DNA of 5,457 bases from Spirochaetia bacterium (GTDB taxonomy: Bacteria > Spirochaetota > Spirochaetia > Treponematales > Breznakiellaceae). Where the stretch lies: assembly GCA_025997875.1 (NCBI GenBank), contig BNVE01000186.1, forward strand, positions 1-5,457. The letters are read 5' to 3'. The translations under genes were made by a program, and so were the position numbers. The notes beneath the pieces were generated by a model. The model had not been told where the DNA came from and ran no database searches. It worked only from the letters and a program-made list of their open reading frames with translations. Below are positions 1 to 5,138 of the stretch, one piece after another (positions within the stretch are counted from its first letter, which is position 1; every line of letters starts with the position of its first letter).

Positions 1-276
1 TACCGCAGTGGTAAAGCCCGCAATAAGGCAAATACCGCGAAGGAAAAAACCCTTAAGAAAAAGACAGCCGTAGAGTGACAGAAAACAGAAAACAAAGGGT
101 ATATAAAAATTGATATAAAAGAGCCGGCGGTTGTCTGCCGGTGTATTGTCAAAATAAGGCAACAGTTCAGCTGCGGTATGAACATACTTTACCGTGAATA
201 TAAGGCCGGCGCTTACCATGAAAACCGCAGCGGCGACGGCAGGCAGGGTCTTACAAAACAGGCGCCTTATATCCAT
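1..276 (-). CDS. Unidentified multi-pass membrane protein, N-terminal part only
   Basis: An open frame starts at the ATG at 276-274 and runs without a stop for 92 codons to the left edge, so the C-terminal part is missing. The protein starts MDIRRLFCKTLP. It has a hydrophobic segment at about residues 11-30, a polar loop at 31-52 (with PYFDNTPADNRR), a second hydrophobic segment at about 53-74 rich in aromatics, and a third starting near 77. A basic N-terminus followed by a helix suggests an inner-membrane protein. I do not recognise the family and assign no function. The gene begins 14 nt after the MalG-like stop on the same strand, so it is probably the next gene of the operon. The ribosome site is poor: AGGG lies only 1 nt before the ATG. 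Translation may depend on coupling to the upstream gene, or the true start may differ, for example Met20 at 219. Confidence 0.6.
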   Translation of the reverse strand, partial: MDIRRLFCKTLPAVAAAVFMVSAGLIFTVKYVHTAAELLPYFDNTPADNRRLFYINFYIPFVFCFLSLYGCLFLKGFFLRGICLIAGFTTAV

Positions 277-290
277 GCCCTGAATATAAC

Positions 291-1106
291 CTATTTTACC
301 GATCCCAGTATACCGGCAACAAAGCGCTTCTGTTGGGTAAAGAAAAGTATCACCGTAGGCAGGGTACAGATGGTCACCGCCAACATCAGGATGCCGTAAT
401 CGGTGACGTACCCCGAGGTAAGACTGGTAATCAAAAGGGGCATGGTCCGGCTTTCCTGGCTCTGTATAACGATCAGGGGCCAAAGGTAACTGTTCCAGTT
501 GTTCATAAAGGTAACGATTCCGGCGGCGGCGAAGGTGGGCGCCATCACGGGCAGGTAGATCCGGGCGTAGATGCCGAATTCACCCATCCCGTCCACCCGG
601 GCGGCCTGTACAATCTCCAGGGGAAAAGACATGCTGCTCTGGCGGAAAAAGAAAATAAGAAAAGCCGTGGAAACAGAGGGCAATATAACCCCCAGGGTGG
701 AATCCAGCAGGCTTACCATGCTGAACATCTTGAACAGGGGGATCATGATTGACGCGAAGGGTACCATCATGGAGAGGAGGAGCAGGGACATAAGGCGGTC
801 CTTGTTCCGGTCCCGGTATACCTGGAAGCCGTAGCCCGCCATGGAGCACACAAACAAACCGGCAATAGTCCCGATCACCGTATTCCGCAGGGAGTTCCAG
901 AAGGCCCGGCCCACGGATACGGTGGCAAAGAGCTGTTTGACATTTCCAATAAAATAGGTCCCGAAAAATACCTTACCTTTAATAATTTCCACACTCCGGT
1001 TTGTAGCAGCTGAAATCATCCAGAGAAAAGGAAAGGCTGAAAAGACACAAACCACGATGAGAAAAAGATACATGCACAGATTAGTTATGCTGATGTGTTT
1101 TTTCAT
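291..1106 (-). CDS. CUT1-family sugar ABC transporter permease, MalG-like
   Basis: This is an inner-membrane permease of 271 residues, the usual size for the MalG half of a carbohydrate uptake ABC transporter. The first transmembrane helix is at about residues 11-33. Further hydrophobic stretches lie near 73-95, 105-127, 136-156, 189-210 and 237-257, giving the six-helix pattern of the family. The cytoplasmic EAA loop that docks on the ATPase is clear at about 164-186: QAARVDG, then a spacer, then YLP. The first EAA residue is Gln rather than Glu, a common MalG-type variation. The C-terminus ends in a QQKRFVAGILGSVK tail, also typical of MalG-like proteins, which keep a short cytoplasmic end after the last helix. 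The start codon overlaps the stop of the MalF-like gene by 4 nt (ATGA), so the two are translationally coupled. A GGGGG run 7 nt upstream may serve as a weak ribosome site. The substrate is unknown beyond a probable oligosaccharide or monosaccharide. Confidence 0.93.
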   Translation of the reverse strand: MKKHISITNLCMYLFLIVVCVFSAFPFLWMISAATNRSVEIIKGKVFFGTYFIGNVKQLFATVSVGRAFWNSLRNTVIGTIAGLFVCSMAGYGFQVYRDRNKDRLMSLLLLSMMVPFASIMIPLFKMFSMVSLLDSTLGVILPSVSTAFLIFFFRQSSMSFPLEIVQAARVDGMGEFGIYARIYLPVMAPTFAAAGIVTFMNNWNSYLWPLIVIQSQESRTMPLLITSLTSGYVTDYGILMLAVTICTLPTVILFFTQQKRFVAGILGSVK

Positions 1107-1981
1107 TTATTGTCCCCCAGTTTCATCTGTACAAAGGACAGCAGGGCTACCATGATCAGAATTGCATAAGATACCGCCGAAGCATAACCGAACTGCGGGT
1201 TATACACAAAGGACAGATTGTAGATATACTGCGATATGGTTATGGTCGAGTTTCCCGGACCGCCGTTGGTCAGGTTTTTTACTTCATCAAAAAGCTGAAG
1301 GGTTCCGTTGGTGGACATGATGGTGGTAAGCAGGATTACAGGCTTTAAGAGGGGCAGGGTAAATTTAAAGAACTGCTGCGCCGGGGAGGCCCCGTCCATA
1401 CGGGCCGCTTCGTACACCGAGGTGTCAATATTTTGCAGCCCCGCCAGATAAAAAATCGTATTGTACCCGGTCCAGCGCCAGGTAATAACCAGGATGATGA
1501 TAAACTTTGCCCACACCGGATGACTCAGCCAGCTTATGGGGCCTGCAATAATATGGGTCTTGAGCAGGAAAAAATTGACAATGCCGTCTACCGCAAAAAA
1601 TGATTTGAAGATCATTGCGGAAGACACCAGGGCGGTTGCACAGGGAAGAAAAACCAGGGTTCTGAAAAAACCCCTGAATTTAAGTTTTTCCGAATTAAGT
1701 ATCGACGCCAGAATCAGCGCCGTGAATAGCATGATCGGTACCTGGATGATCAGGTATTCAAAAACATTGACAACGGAATTGAGAAACACCGCATCCTGAA
1801 ACAGACGATAGTAATTCCGAATGCCCGTAAAGCGCAGGTTACTGCCCAGCCCTGACTGCAGGGACAGGACAAATGCGTGAACCATGGGATAGAAGGATAA
1901 AATGAAGATCAGCAATGCTGCGGGGGCCACAAAAAACCAACCCCAGCGGCTGTACTTTCTTTCCAGGCTTGCTGTTCTCAT
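1103..1981 (-). CDS. CUT1-family sugar ABC transporter permease, MalF-like
   Basis: This is an inner-membrane permease of 292 residues, partner of the MalG-like protein in a heterodimeric channel. Its basic N-terminus (RKYSRWGWFFVAPA) leads into a first helix at about residues 15-40. Further helices are near 70-95, 104-126, 157-178, 212-230 and 264-287. The EAA loop is well conserved at about 190-213: YEAARMDGASPAQQF, then FTLPLLKP. A second family signature, LTNGGPGNSTITISQYIY, is at about 237-254. It has the short form typical of Gram-positive and spirochaete CUT1 permeases and lacks the extra N-terminal helices and large periplasmic loop of E. coli MalF. The start is supported by GGAG at 1991-1988, 6 nt upstream of the ATG. 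The gap to the upstream binding-protein gene is filled by a hairpin-rich insertion, so expression relative to that gene is probably reduced. Confidence 0.93.
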   Translation of the reverse strand: MRTASLERKYSRWGWFFVAPAALLIFILSFYPMVHAFVLSLQSGLGSNLRFTGIRNYYRLFQDAVFLNSVVNVFEYLIIQVPIMLFTALILASILNSEKLKFRGFFRTLVFLPCATALVSSAMIFKSFFAVDGIVNFFLLKTHIIAGPISWLSHPVWAKFIIILVITWRWTGYNTIFYLAGLQNIDTSVYEAARMDGASPAQQFFKFTLPLLKPVILLTTIMSTNGTLQLFDEVKNLTNGGPGNSTITISQYIYNLSFVYNPQFGYASAVSYAILIMVALLSFVQMKLGDNK

Positions 1982-1987
1982 AACATA

Positions 1988-1991
1988 CTCC
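1988..1991 (-). promoter_or_regulatory. Ribosome binding site of the MalF-like gene
   Basis: GGAG on the minus strand lies 6 nt before the ATG at 1981. It sits in the 26 nt of original leader between the inserted element's flanking repeat and the gene, so the insertion did not damage it. Confidence 0.75.
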
Positions 1992-2007
1992 TATCCCAGC
2001 CTCAACT

Positions 2008-2012
2008 CATTA
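2008..2012. repeat. Candidate target-site duplication, left copy (CATTA)
   Basis: CATTA directly abuts the left inverted repeat of the 2013-2118 element and is matched exactly by CATTA at 2119-2123. A 5-bp match at exactly these two positions would occur by chance about once in a thousand, so it supports transposition as the origin. Short repeats can still be coincidental. Confidence 0.6.
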
Positions 2013-2013
2013 G

Positions 2014-2045
2014 AGTTGTTCAATAACTTCAGTTATTGAACAACT
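2014..2045. repeat. Perfect 15-bp inverted repeat (strong hairpin)
   Basis: AGTTGTTCAATAACT at 2014-2028 and its exact reverse complement AGTTATTGAACAACT at 2031-2045 are separated by only 2 nt. In the operon mRNA this forms a long stem ending about 32 nt before the MalF-like start codon. It could block 3'-to-5' decay of the upstream binding-protein message. No T run follows it on the minus strand, so it does not look like a terminator. Confidence 0.85.
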
Positions 2046-2052
2046 TCTGCTG

Positions 2053-2080
2053 AAAAATGCAAAATGCTCTGCATTTTGCA
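2053..2080 (-). terminator. Weak intrinsic-terminator-like hairpin inside the operon
   Basis: On the minus strand TGCAAAATGC, loop AGA and GCATTTTGCA form a perfect 10-bp stem followed at once by TTTTT (2057-2053). That is the layout of a Rho-independent terminator. The stem has only 4 G/C of 10 and the T run is just five, so partial termination is more likely than full stop. The downstream permease genes have no other obvious promoter. Partial read-through would give more binding protein than permease, as is common for ABC importers. Confidence 0.45.
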
Positions 2081-2081
2081 A

Positions 2082-2118
2082 GACTTGTGAGAGAACCAAC
2101 CGGGTTCTTGAACAAGTC
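2082..2118. repeat. Two-part hairpin just after the binding-protein stop
   Basis: The outer 7-bp stem pairs 2082-2088 (GACTTGT) with 2112-2118 (ACAAGTC). A symmetric GA/GA internal loop follows. The inner stem pairs 2091-2097 (GAGAACC) with 2103-2109 (GGTTCTT), six Watson-Crick pairs plus one G-T pair, around a 5-nt loop. On the minus strand it starts 2 nt after the TAA stop of the binding-protein gene and ends 1 nt before the next hairpin's stem. Its outer half forms the right end of the proposed insertion. Confidence 0.7.
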
Positions 2119-2123
2119 CATTA
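2119..2123. repeat. Candidate target-site duplication, right copy (CATTA)
   Basis: This is the matching copy of CATTA at 2008-2012. On the minus strand it reads TAATG, and the TAA is the stop codon of the binding-protein gene. The insertion would therefore have kept the reading frame and the stop intact. Confidence 0.6.
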
Positions 2124-3422
2124 TTGCCCAATCAGGAATTCGGTGTCTTTCTGAGCCTTGGTCAAAGCGGCGTCAATGGCCGTACCCTTAACAATGTCCG
2201 CCAGGGCAAGGGCTACATTGTTCCGGGCTTCGTAGTTGAACATGCCGTATTTAATGTTCGGTACTTTACCGGCATAGCCTACAATTTCCTGATAAATTTT
2301 CTGGCCCCCGAAGAAGGCATTGGGCTGTCCGTACACCGGCGTCTGGCTTGCGGGAAGCCAGGTAGCGATTGCCCCGGAAGAGGGCAGAATGGTTTCGTAG
2401 AGGGCTACGCTGCCGGCAAAAGTCTTGTTAAGAAAATCCGCCGCCACATCGGGGTTCTTTGAATTCGCCAGAATCACCCAGCTTGACCCGCCTACGCTTG
2501 AGTAGTTGGTACCCCCGGTAATGTTAAGACGGGGAGTGGTAGTTACCGCCCACTTGCCCGACTGGGAAGCTTCTGCGGAGATGGACCCCACTATCCAGCA
2601 GCCGTTTACGGTGGATGCCACAGTACCGTTATTCAGGGTGGCAATATAGGCGTTCCAGTCCGCCACCAGCATGATAACCCCTGCATCAACCATGGCCTTG
2701 TACACCCGGGCGGCTTCCTTTAACACAGCGTTGTTGGCAATGTTGACCTTTCCCGATGCATCAAAGAACCAGGCCCCGGCGCTTTGCAGCATGGCCGGAA
2801 CCAGATCGTTCTCGTTGCCAACTGCGGAGATCATGGAGACGCCGGTCTTGGCTTTTACGGTTTTGCCCAATTCAGTAAAACGGTCCCAGGTAATGTCGTT
2901 AAAATCTTCCACCTTGAGGCCGGCCTGCTCAACAATATCCCTGCGCAGGAAGGTGGCGCTGGCGCCGTTGTCAAAGGGGACGCCGTAATGTTTACCATCA
3001 ATGGTCGCCACATCAACCTTGTACTGGGCAAATTTGGATACATCCACTTTACCGTCCAGGGGCAGGAAGCCCCTGGAAAAGGTGGTAACATTTTTCTGAA
3101 TGGCGTTGTCCTGCATCAGAACAATGTCCGGCAGATTGCCGGTCTGATTCGCCGACAGGGAGGTGGTGAGCTTCTGCTGAACATCATCCCAGGCAGTTTC
3201 CACCACATTCACCTTTACATTGGGCTTTTCTTTTTGGTAGATCTTCGCCGCTTCATTCATGGCGTACACATTAAAAGAGGGGTCCCAGCACCAGACCGTC
3301 AGGGTTACCGGCGCGTTGGGGTCCGCTGCGGCTGCGGCAGGCGCAGCCTTCTTATTACATCCGGCCAATAAGAGCATACCGGCCAAAATCAGGATAGGCA
3401 TGGTGAAACAAAATCTTTTCAT
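2121..3422 (-). CDS. Sugar ABC transporter substrate-binding lipoprotein (SBP_bac_1 type)
   Basis: This is the extracytoplasmic solute receptor of the ABC importer, 433 residues, the usual length for CUT1 binding proteins. The N-terminus is a lipoprotein signal peptide: basic MKR, a hydrophobic core, and the lipobox LLAGC with the lipid-anchored cysteine at residue 22. An Ala/Pro-rich tether (about 26-38) follows. The mature domain opens with VTLTVWCWDPSF (about 39-50). It has the class motif NLPDIVLM near residue 98 and a late WVILANSKNPDVAADFLNK segment typical of family-1 binding proteins. The aromatic residues in the WCW segment and near NGCW are plausible sugar-stacking sites. A strong ribosome site (GGAGG, 7 nt from the ATG) and a possible promoter precede it, fitting high expression. 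Both permease genes follow, separated by a hairpin-rich insertion. The sugar cannot be inferred. Similarity is to the lactose, arabinose and oligosaccharide receptor group in general. Confidence 0.93.
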   Translation of the reverse strand: MKRFCFTMPILILAGMLLLAGCNKKAAPAAAAADPNAPVTLTVWCWDPSFNVYAMNEAAKIYQKEKPNVKVNVVETAWDDVQQKLTTSLSANQTGNLPDIVLMQDNAIQKNVTTFSRGFLPLDGKVDVSKFAQYKVDVATIDGKHYGVPFDNGASATFLRRDIVEQAGLKVEDFNDITWDRFTELGKTVKAKTGVSMISAVGNENDLVPAMLQSAGAWFFDASGKVNIANNAVLKEAARVYKAMVDAGVIMLVADWNAYIATLNNGTVASTVNGCWIVGSISAEASQSGKWAVTTTPRLNITGGTNYSSVGGSSWVILANSKNPDVAADFLNKTFAGSVALYETILPSSGAIATWLPASQTPVYGQPNAFFGGQKIYQEIVGYAGKVPNIKYGMFNYEARNNVALALADIVKGTAIDAALTKAQKDTEFLIGQ

Positions 3423-3429
3423 ATCATTT

Positions 3430-3434
3430 CCTCC
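3430..3434 (-). promoter_or_regulatory. Strong ribosome binding site of the binding-protein gene
   Basis: GGAGG on the minus strand lies 7 nt before the ATG at 3422. It is the best Shine-Dalgarno match in the window and confirms the start, which also gives a complete lipoprotein signal peptide. Confidence 0.85.
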
Positions 3435-3454
3435 AAAGGATCAAGATTATCTGT

Positions 3455-3483
3455 ATTATAAGGCCGATCTTCCGGGGGCGAAA
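3455..3483 (-). promoter_or_regulatory. Possible internal sigma-70 promoter before the binding-protein gene
   Basis: A perfect -10 box TATAAT reads on the minus strand at 3460-3455. At the standard 17-nt spacing the -35 position (3483-3478) is TTTCGC, a poor match to TTGACA. A start near 3448 would give a leader of about 26 nt holding the strong ribosome site. It lies in the 62-nt gap after the oxidoreductase gene, the longest native gap in the cluster. It could boost transporter expression apart from the upstream enzymes. The weak -35 implies help from an activator, or that the match is chance. Confidence 0.35.
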
Positions 3484-3484
3484 G

Positions 3485-4510
3485 TTACAAAAATACCCGT
3501 TTTGAGAATTTTTTATAGTACTTTTGTACTATCGATTTTACCGATTGGATGAGCTGAAAGGTTTTCATGGCGTCCGCTATGTCTTGTAGGGGCTTGACCC
3601 TTGCCTGGGAACAGCGGACAAATTCCTTTAGCATATGCTCGAAACCATAAAAGGCAAAGTTGTTCAACTGTGCATAATTCATATTGAGGATCTTGGTACC
3701 CCCGTTGGCAAGAAAATCAATGGAACAAAGCTCCGACGCATCAGCATTTTCAATCCGTACCAGAGGCTGGTTATAAATTACATTACGGACATTATCCACA
3801 ATAAGCTGACGGGTATTGCCCGAAACCTCAACCCGTTCCATGGGATAATCTCCGCAGAGGAAGGAATTACTTTGGATGTTTCCAATCGTTCCCTTCTCGC
3901 CTTCAAACACAATATTATAGCCAACCCGCCGATCATCTTCTGCCAGCCGCCGGACATCCAGCAGGTTTATTTCCCCCAGAAGCATCCGGGCAAGATCCAG
4001 ATGATGGCTGATATGATTGGAAACAAAGGCCGCTTCGCTGCCATAGGCTCCGGCGTGGAAACCGGAATGGTACATATAGGCTTTGCCGAATTCCGCAGAA
4101 TCTATGATATGTTTTGCCAATGTATAGGCAGGCATATAACGCCGGTTATACCGGGGCATCGCAAAGTGTCCGGTCTGTTTTTGCAGCTCGATGAGTTCCT
4201 CCCCTTCGGAGAGACTGTGGCAGATGGGCCGCTCACAGAGGACATCGGCCCCGGCAAGCAGGCAGACTTTTGTTATTTCAAATTGTTTTGATTCATCGGC
4301 GGGAAACGCAATGACAAGATCGGGATGTACGCGATCCAGCATTTCATGGTAATCAGAAAAGTTTCCCTTGACCGTATACATATCGGCAAAACGCCGGGTC
4401 TCTTTTTCTTCTCCGCAGACAGCTTCCAGCCGGACATCAAGACCTTTTGTATATTCATAAATAAAATCATAGATCATGCCGCCGCAGCCGACGATTGCCA
4501 ATTTGTTCAT
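3485..4510 (-). CDS. Gfo/Idh/MocA-family NAD(P)-dependent oxidoreductase
   Basis: This is a probable cytoplasmic sugar or polyol dehydrogenase of 341 residues, the normal size for the family. The N-terminal Rossmann fold shows KLAIVGCGGMI (residues 3-13) with the glycine-rich nucleotide loop, then PDLVIAFPADES (63-74). The family EKP motif appears as CERP (92-95), with Arg in place of the usual Lys. The C-terminal substrate domain has the region NHISHHLDLARMLLG (165-179). His169 matches the conserved catalytic His, but the Asp normally four residues before it is Asn165. The NRRYMPAY segment near 122-129 is common in the MviM-like branch. The C-terminus is strongly basic (YYKKFSKR). The ATG overlaps the stop of the metallo-hydrolase gene by 4 nt (ATGA), with no good ribosome site, so translation is probably coupled. 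The substrate is unknown. Oxidation of the imported sugar or its acid is the likely role. A non-redox role, as in some divergent members, is possible. Confidence 0.88.
   Translation of the reverse strand: MNKLAIVGCGGMIYDFIYEYTKGLDVRLEAVCGEEKETRRFADMYTVKGNFSDYHEMLDRVHPDLVIAFPADESKQFEITKVCLLAGADVLCERPICHSLSEGEELIELQKQTGHFAMPRYNRRYMPAYTLAKHIIDSAEFGKAYMYHSGFHAGAYGSEAAFVSNHISHHLDLARMLLGEINLLDVRRLAEDDRRVGYNIVFEGEKGTIGNIQSNSFLCGDYPMERVEVSGNTRQLIVDNVRNVIYNQPLVRIENADASELCSIDFLANGGTKILNMNYAQLNNFAFYGFEHMLKEFVRCSQARVKPLQDIADAMKTFQLIQSVKSIVQKYYKKFSKRVFL
3515..3532. repeat. 7-bp inverted repeat in the 3' end of the oxidoreductase gene
   Basis: ATAGTAC and GTACTAT flank a 4-nt loop (TTTT on the plus strand). 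It lies inside the last 16 codons of the oxidoreductase gene, about 55 nt upstream of the possible promoter -10. On the minus strand an A run, not a T run, follows, so it is not a terminator for the operon. It could be an operator or an mRNA processing hairpin, or simply coding sequence. Confidence 0.4.
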
Positions 4511-5127
4511 TTGATTACCGGAAAATAATTATCGTGGCCGGGAACTACAAAATCCGCCATGGCCGCAATTTTTTTTATTGATTCCGCAGACTGCGCCTGA
4601 TCAACAGCGTTATAATATCCCGCCTTGGCCTGAAAAAAATCCTTGGTCATTACCGCATCGCCGCAGATAATCACCCTGCCATAATCACTTTCAAAAAAAA
4701 GTCCCGTGGTTCCGGCGGTATGTCCGGGTAACGGAATTGCCTCAATACCCTCTATGAGTCCTAAATCAAAGGGGATGATTTTCATGGCTAATTCACGGGT
4801 ACGTTTATCATCCGATTTTTTCATGTCCGCAAGATCGATCCCGCTCATATACCACCGGGCGCCCTCAAACAATTCCAACCCTTCAAAATGATCCCCATGC
4901 GCATGGGTAATAAAAACGGCGCCTATAGCATCAGGCCGCAGCCCCGAACGGTCAAAGAGGACCTTGGCCATTTGTTCAGGCGGCAAGGAAGGATCTGTCA
5001 CAATGTTTTGTTTTCCCTTAATCAGCGCAGAAGTGCAAAGCACATCCCGGTGGGCCTCTGTCTCCGACTCTCCCCAAAAGCGGTTACGGGTAAAACGGCC
5101 GATGGTTAATACATGAAATTCAAACAT
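4507..5127 (-). CDS. MBL-fold metallo-hydrolase, possible lactonase-like enzyme
   Basis: This is a small cytoplasmic metallo-beta-lactamase-fold protein of 206 residues with no signal peptide. The metal site looks complete: THAHGDH at residues 74-80 gives His75, His77, Asp79 and His80; PGHTAGT gives His136; CGDA gives the bridging Asp157; and VPGHDN gives His198. A di-zinc (or other divalent metal) hydrolase is therefore expected. The overall layout (TDPSLPPEQM, ITHAHGDHFEGLELF, then ARWYMSG) resembles the MBLAC1-like and quorum-lactonase-like group more than glyoxalase II or RNase Z. The start is supported by AGGA 7 nt upstream, which overlaps the stop codon of the preceding gene. It is 9 nt downstream of the glycoside hydrolase gene, and its stop overlaps the oxidoreductase start. 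Pairing with a dehydrogenase makes opening of a sugar lactone a reasonable guess. Phosphodiesterase, esterase or thioesterase activity cannot be excluded. Confidence 0.88.
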   Translation of the reverse strand: MFEFHVLTIGRFTRNRFWGESETEAHRDVLCTSALIKGKQNIVTDPSLPPEQMAKVLFDRSGLRPDAIGAVFITHAHGDHFEGLELFEGARWYMSGIDLADMKKSDDKRTRELAMKIIPFDLGLIEGIEAIPLPGHTAGTTGLFFESDYGRVIICGDAVMTKDFFQAKAGYYNAVDQAQSAESIKKIAAMADFVVPGHDNYFPVIK

Positions 5128-5134
5128 CTACACA

Positions 5135-5138
5135 TCCT
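5135..5138 (-). promoter_or_regulatory. Ribosome binding site of the metallo-hydrolase gene
   Basis: AGGA on the minus strand, 7 nt before the ATG at 5127. It overlaps the TAG stop of the upstream gene (5139-5137), which indicates translational coupling. Confidence 0.55.

Larger units (their letters stand above)
2013..2118. mobile_element. MITE-like 106-bp hairpin element between binding protein and permease
   Basis: The ends are imperfect inverted repeats. GAGTTGTTCAATAACT at 2013-2028 matches GACTTGTTCAAGAACC, read on the minus strand from 2118 to 2103, at 13 of 16 positions, with TTGTTCAA identical. The outer bases are bordered exactly by a 5-bp direct repeat CATTA. The interior has no coding capacity and is nearly all palindromic: three successive hairpins at 2014-2045, 2058-2080 and 2082-2118. 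Short size, inverted ends, flanking duplication and lack of a transposase are the hallmarks of a non-autonomous miniature element. I cannot name the parent insertion-sequence family. It sits just after the binding-protein stop codon, whose TAA is part of the right CATTA copy (TAATG on the minus strand). The alternative is a native intergenic regulatory hairpin cluster that resembles an insertion by chance. Confidence 0.6.

Noticed and set aside
120..142. GC-rich CCGGC / GCCGG inverted repeat near the left edge
   Set aside because: It is inside the open frame of the left-edge membrane protein, has a short stem and no T run, so it is not a terminator.
267..289. 6-bp inverted repeat (TTATAT / ATATAA) around the start codon of the left-edge gene
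   Set aside because: Pure A/T, 11-nt loop, too weak to propose start-codon occlusion.
333..752. Plus-strand open frame opposite the MalG-like gene
   Set aside because: Highly polar, low-complexity product antisense to a conserved permease; a shadow.
1978..1986. Tiny overlapping frame ATG TTA TGA at the MalF-like start
   Set aside because: Its ATG is only 1 nt from the GGAG, too close for initiation. The in-frame ATG at 1981 has proper spacing.
2003..2018. 6-bp inverted repeat (CAACTC / GAGTTG) close to the MalF-like ribosome site, competing with the 15-bp hairpin
   Set aside because: It spans the proposed insertion boundary and is far weaker than the neighbouring 15-bp stem, so an attenuator reading is not justified.
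2784..3371. Long plus-strand open frame opposite the binding-protein gene
   Set aside because: It lies wholly antisense to a clear lipoprotein gene, has no family-like motifs and no convincing ribosome site. It is a by-product of the codon use of the real gene.
3455..3490. TTGTAA at 3490-3485 (minus strand) as a better -35 for the TATAAT box
   Set aside because: The spacing is 24 nt, far beyond the 16-18 nt range for a sigma-70 promoter.
3657..3671. AGTTGTTCAACT-like string inside the oxidoreductase gene, resembling the end of the 106-bp element
   Set aside because: It is in an intact conserved coding region with no second end or flanking duplication; a chance match.
3635..4291. 218-codon plus-strand open frame opposite the oxidoreductase gene
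   Set aside because: The minus-strand oxidoreductase has full family motifs across the same stretch. The antisense product shows none.
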